From Cavenderia fasciculata (lineage: Eukaryota > Evosea > Eumycetozoa > Acytosteliales > Cavenderiaceae), in contig NW_004457723.1 of the NCBI RefSeq assembly GCF_000203815.1, positions 558,001-622,000 of the forward strand: a stretch of DNA of 64,000 bases, in the 5' to 3' direction. The notes under the pieces were generated by a model. The model saw only the letters and a program-made list of their open reading frames with translations, ran no database searches and was not told the DNA's origin. This document shows positions 60,540 through 64,000 of this stretch, one piece after another. The translations under genes and the position numbers were made by a program. Numbering within the stretch: position 1 is the stretch's first letter; every line of letters starts with the position of its first letter.

Positions 60540-62024
60540 ATGACAACAACTACAACTACAATGACAACTAGAACAAATAATTTTAAACCTGTGGTTGTAA
60601 ACTTGGCACAAGAGAATTCTTGTTTGGTAGTACAATCTTCATCTTCATCTTCATCATCTTCTACTTTTACTTTAAATATATTTGATTTACCAGATGAAAT
60701 CATTTTATATATATTTTCAACAAAAAGACAAGAAGAAATGGATGAATCTTTAAATGTTGGTGAATTAAATAACGATAATGATGACCAACAACAATCATTA
60801 ATAATATCAGTTTCAAGTATAATACAATTTTCAAGTACATGTAAATGCTTTTATACATTATTTCAAGATGAAAGGTTTTGGATGAAATTATATAAAAATA
60901 GATTTCAATTCAATTCAACTATTGATATGGATAATTTATGTTTAAACTTAAATCAACCAAATAATAATAATAATAATAGTGATAATCAAAATGTAATTTG
61001 GAAAAATAGATTTAAAAATAGAACAGATCCATGGGATATGACCAAAGTAATGACAAGAAAGGAAATTGTTGGATCACATCAATTGGGAGTGACAGCACTG
61101 ACAGTGGATGATACATTTCTTTATAGTGGTTCACATGATACTAGTATTAAATTGTATGATATGGGTAGACTGGAACCAATTCATACACTTACTGGTCACG
61201 CCTATACAATTTGGGCATTAAAATCAAATGGATCAAATCGATTATATAGTGGTTCAAATGATCAAACCATTAGAGTTTGGAATTTAAAATTATTAAAAGA
61301 TAATATAACCGATTTAATACAAGAAAATGAAATTGAAAAGGAAAAAGAGAAATATTTAGATGAAACTTTGACAACTCCACCATTTTCTTCATCCAATTCA
61401 ACATCACCAATAATAATATCAAAACCATCACCATATTGTAAAAAAGTAATAGAAACCAATACAAAAGTATTTTCAATTGAATTAAAAGATAGAGCATTAT
61501 TTTATTCAAATGGAGAATCGATTAGTGTATTGAATAATAAAACGTTTGATAGGATGGCCGAGTTGAATGGACATTTGGGTGGAGTCAATACAATGACAGT
61601 TCATGGTCACCATTTATTGACTGGTTCAAATGACAAGACTGTTAGAGTATGGGACACAAATACAATGCAATGTGTTACAACAAGAGAAGATCCAATGGCT
61701 AGAATACTGTCACTGGCAATAGTAGATCAAAACACTTTGGCAACTGGTTCCAACCTTTATCATATTCGTCTATGGGATCTTCGTAGTAGAGAAGTGATGA
61801 ACACCATTGCAAATGCACATAAATGGGAGGTTTGGCAATTACACATGTGTGGTGATGTTTTATTTAGTGGATCATTTGATCATACCATTAAAACTTGGGA
61901 TTTACGTAACCTAGTACAAACCAAATCTCTAACTGGTCATCGTAGTTATATACACGCTCTCACAAGTAGTTCATTTCATTTATTTAGTGGTTCTGCTGAT
62001 AAATCAATTAAAGTTTGGAATTAA
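60540..62024 (+). CDS. F-box/WD40 protein
   Basis: A single exon of 494 residues. After a Thr/Ser-rich start, an F-box is visible at ~45-110 ('FDLPDEIILYIFS', then 'IIQFSSTCKCFYTLFQDERF' and 'WMKLYKNRF') with a short acidic insert. Seven WD40 blades occupy ~170-494, each with a GH or GS start and WD-type end ('YSGSHDTSIKLYDM', 'YSGSNDQTIRVWNLK', 'TGSNDKTVRVWDTN', 'SGSFDHTIKTWDL', 'SGSADKSIKVWN'). Such proteins are substrate receptors of SCF (SKP1-CUL1-F-box) ubiquitin ligases. The propeller resembles TRAF7 and FBXW7, but no orthologue is assigned. It converges on the RasGEF gene with about 47 bp between stops. Confidence 0.9.
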   Translation: MTTTTTTMTTRTNNFKPVVVNLAQENSCLVVQSSSSSSSSSTFTLNIFDLPDEIILYIFSTKRQEEMDESLNVGELNNDNDDQQQSLIISVSSIIQFSSTCKCFYTLFQDERFWMKLYKNRFQFNSTIDMDNLCLNLNQPNNNNNNSDNQNVIWKNRFKNRTDPWDMTKVMTRKEIVGSHQLGVTALTVDDTFLYSGSHDTSIKLYDMGRLEPIHTLTGHAYTIWALKSNGSNRLYSGSNDQTIRVWNLKLLKDNITDLIQENEIEKEKEKYLDETLTTPPFSSSNSTSPIIISKPSPYCKKVIETNTKVFSIELKDRALFYSNGESISVLNNKTFDRMAELNGHLGGVNTMTVHGHHLLTGSNDKTVRVWDTNTMQCVTTREDPMARILSLAIVDQNTLATGSNLYHIRLWDLRSREVMNTIANAHKWEVWQLHMCGDVLFSGSFDHTIKTWDLRNLVQTKSLTGHRSYIHALTSSSFHLFSGSADKSIKVWN

Positions 62025-62071
62025 AATAAATATAGAATTTTATTTGGTTCAATGAAAATATTTTGATAAAT

Positions 62072-64000
62072 CTAACTCATTGATTGTGATAATATTTGAC
62101 GTTTAGGTTGTTGTTGAAGAGGAGGTTGTTTTGGTTCATAGAGCAGTGATTTTTCATACAACTCATCGTCGTTGTGTATTTGTCGTTGCATTAATTTTTG
62201 TTGAAATATTTCATGTTGTCGCATTGGATATGGTACCTTTCTCCATACCTTCCAAGTTTTTACTACATTATTTATCTGTCTCATCTTTTCAAAATTAATA
62301 AATATATATGATGATAGTTCCAATGGACTTGAAACATTATTTTCCTTCTTATTATTATTGCTGTCGTTACTTAATAAAGTTGGTTGAGAATCTGATACAA
62401 CAAACATATCTTTAGTGTAGAGACCAAGGTATGGGAGTACAGGTGATTTACTTTGGGATAATAATTCACGATAACGTTTGTGATTAGATTCGGTTGAAAA
62501 GATTTGTTGAAGTAATTGGTATTGAGCCATTGCCTTTTTCGATACCTTTTCCCATGTCAAGTTGATACGACGAATGGCATAATGTCCCAACCCGGTACTA
62601 ATGGCATAGGAAGCATGGAAATTCTTGAGATTAAGCAGTGAATGACCAATATCTATAAACTTTTCAATGACCAATGCACGATGACTGGCACTTGAACTAC
62701 AAAGGATTTCTGATCCAACCCATGAACTCCATCGATTAAATAGTTTGACAATTGCTTGGAAATTGGGACTTGATTCTGGCTTTGTAAATCTTTGCTTTAA
62801 AAATTCACTCACAGGTAATTGTTTAAATGCCCTTTCATCCAACAATGTCATTTGAATGGCCACCTCTGTACTATCCAAATCAATTAAATTAAATTTCTTA
62901 TTATCACTCAATGTACTTCTTGTTGCTGCTAATATAAAATTATTATTATTAGAAGAAGAAGAAGAAGAAGAAGTATTAGAATTTGGAGGGACTGATAAAT
63001 TATTTGGTTGAACTGAAGATGATGAAGAAGAAGTGATAGTCATTCGTCTAAGTGGTCTTTTTAAAATTGAAACTGGAGTATTATTTGGTTGATTTGAACT
63101 ATAAAGGTTTGGTGAAAGATTTGGTTGTTGAGCTGAGGATAAATTGGGAGAAGAGGTAAATGGAGAAGGTGATAATGGAGAAGATGAAGATGAAGTTGGT
63201 GATAATGGTGGAGTGGTTGCCATTGTCGTATTATTACTATTGCTATTAATGGTCAATGAAATTTCACCAGAATTATTTAAACTATTTGAATTACTATTTG
63301 GATTTGAATCTAATAGATATTTTGTAAAATCATCCAAATAGATGAGTTGTTTACTTTCTTCGTAGGAACTTTTACCAATAAATTCATTTGTAAATAATTG
63401 AATTTGTTTGGCAGTTTCTGAACCTTCCTCTGTCAACCAATACAATGGTTTAGATTCTACCAATGATTTGATGAGCAACAATATTCTTTCTCGTCGACGC
63501 GCAGCAAATAATCCACTATCCAAACCAATACCTTGATAGATACGTGTCAATTTGGATATATAATTGATTGTTGAAATAAAATAATCACAATGTGTAAGAT
63601 TAAATGTTTCCAACAATGATTCATCCTTGTAATAGATATCTGTCAATTTTAATATCAATTTTTCTATAGTCACAATCTTTAATACTTGTTTTCCTTTTTT
63701 AATTATATATTGTATACCATTTTCTTCATCCTAAAAAAATAAAATAAATATAAAATTAAATAAATTAGATTAGTTTATAAATATTATTTTTCTATTTCTC
63801 TATTTCTTCTTACAAATAAAATATTTAAATGATTTTGAAAAATAAAATTAAATAAATCAATTGATTTTGATTTATCAATATCATTTGTAGTTTGTAATAA
63901 TAATGGACCAAATATTTGACTCATTTTTAAATAAAATGATTTTTCCATTTCCAACAATTGTTTTCCATTCACAATTGTTTCTTGTTGTTGTAAAGATTTC
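62072..64000 (-). CDS. Ras guanine nucleotide exchange factor (5' end outside window)
   Basis: Exons 63814-64000 (running off the right edge) and 62072-63730 are visible. A RasGEF N-terminal motif lies around 'IVTIEKLILKLTDIYYKDES' through 'LLLIKSLVESKPLYW'. After a long Ser/Pro/Asn spacer comes the CDC25-homology catalytic domain: 'STEVAIQMTLLDERAF', 'FNRWSSWVGSEI', 'FIDIGHSLLNLKNFHASYAI', 'LPYLGLYTKDM' and 'FINFEKMRQI'. It exchanges GDP for GTP on Ras-type GTPases, which Dictyostelium uses in chemotaxis and macropinocytosis. The tail is Gln-rich. Dictyostelids have many RasGEFs (gefA-gefX); the missing N-terminus prevents naming the orthologue. Confidence 0.95.

Overview
The window is from a dictyostelid social amoeba nuclear genome. 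The evidence is very AT-rich non-coding DNA, many short introns running from GTAAGT or GTATGT to a T-rich tract and AG, long in-frame AAT and CAA runs coding for poly-Asn and poly-Gln, and a tandem ankyrin family with 'NRTEGCTT'-type repeats. Host gene families (PEX13, SNU13, RpS21, WDR55, DCAF4, YVH1/DUSP12, RasGEF, UGPase, HAP2-like, PYROXD1) all fit an amoebozoan. The species cannot be named from sequence alone; a non-model dictyostelid such as Cavenderia, Heterostelium or Polysphondylium is possible.

Layout. 1-4139: the 5' part of a SNAPC4-like gene (-), polyprenol reductase (+) and UDP-glucose pyrophosphorylase (-). 4140-6248 is non-coding. 6249-8768: a short CARMIL homologue (-). 8769-14249: a 5.5-kb non-coding, microsatellite-rich interval. 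It lies upstream of a 1237-residue protein at 14250-18383 with a duplicated Cys-rich domain and a separate CXXC cluster, probably a developmental transcription factor. 18619-30267: PEX13, an unrecognised Cys/His protein, a CTK3-like CID protein, SNU13, a twin-CX9C protein, WDR55, and an XRCC2 homologue carrying an N-terminal RPA70N-like OB domain. 30268-31130 holds a GC-richer hairpin that may be a structured RNA. 31131-47353: a MAPEG protein, a HAP2/GCS1-like fusogen homologue, a WD40 protein, an NAD-binding epimerase-like protein, DCAF4, a SMARCAL1-like remodeller, RpS21, and a PYROXD1 gene with one in-frame stop.

47354-58749 is the accessory region. It has two near-identical ankyrin-family genes, both broken, and two identical tRNA-Val(AAC) genes. 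It also has one tRNA-Ile(AAT), a 100-N assembly gap, a decayed LINE-like remnant with a 3' poly(A), and several families of short dispersed repeats beside the tRNAs. This looks like a tRNA-anchored landing zone for mobile elements that has also undergone segmental duplication. 58750-64000 returns to housekeeping and signalling genes: YVH1/DUSP12, an F-box/WD40 protein, and a RasGEF cut by the window end.

The strongest candidates for novelty are the RPA70N-XRCC2 fusion, the SMARCAL1-like protein with a GRF-like finger and several SUMO-interaction-like motifs, the unexplained 21-bp hairpin, and the tRNA/ankyrin/repeat cluster.
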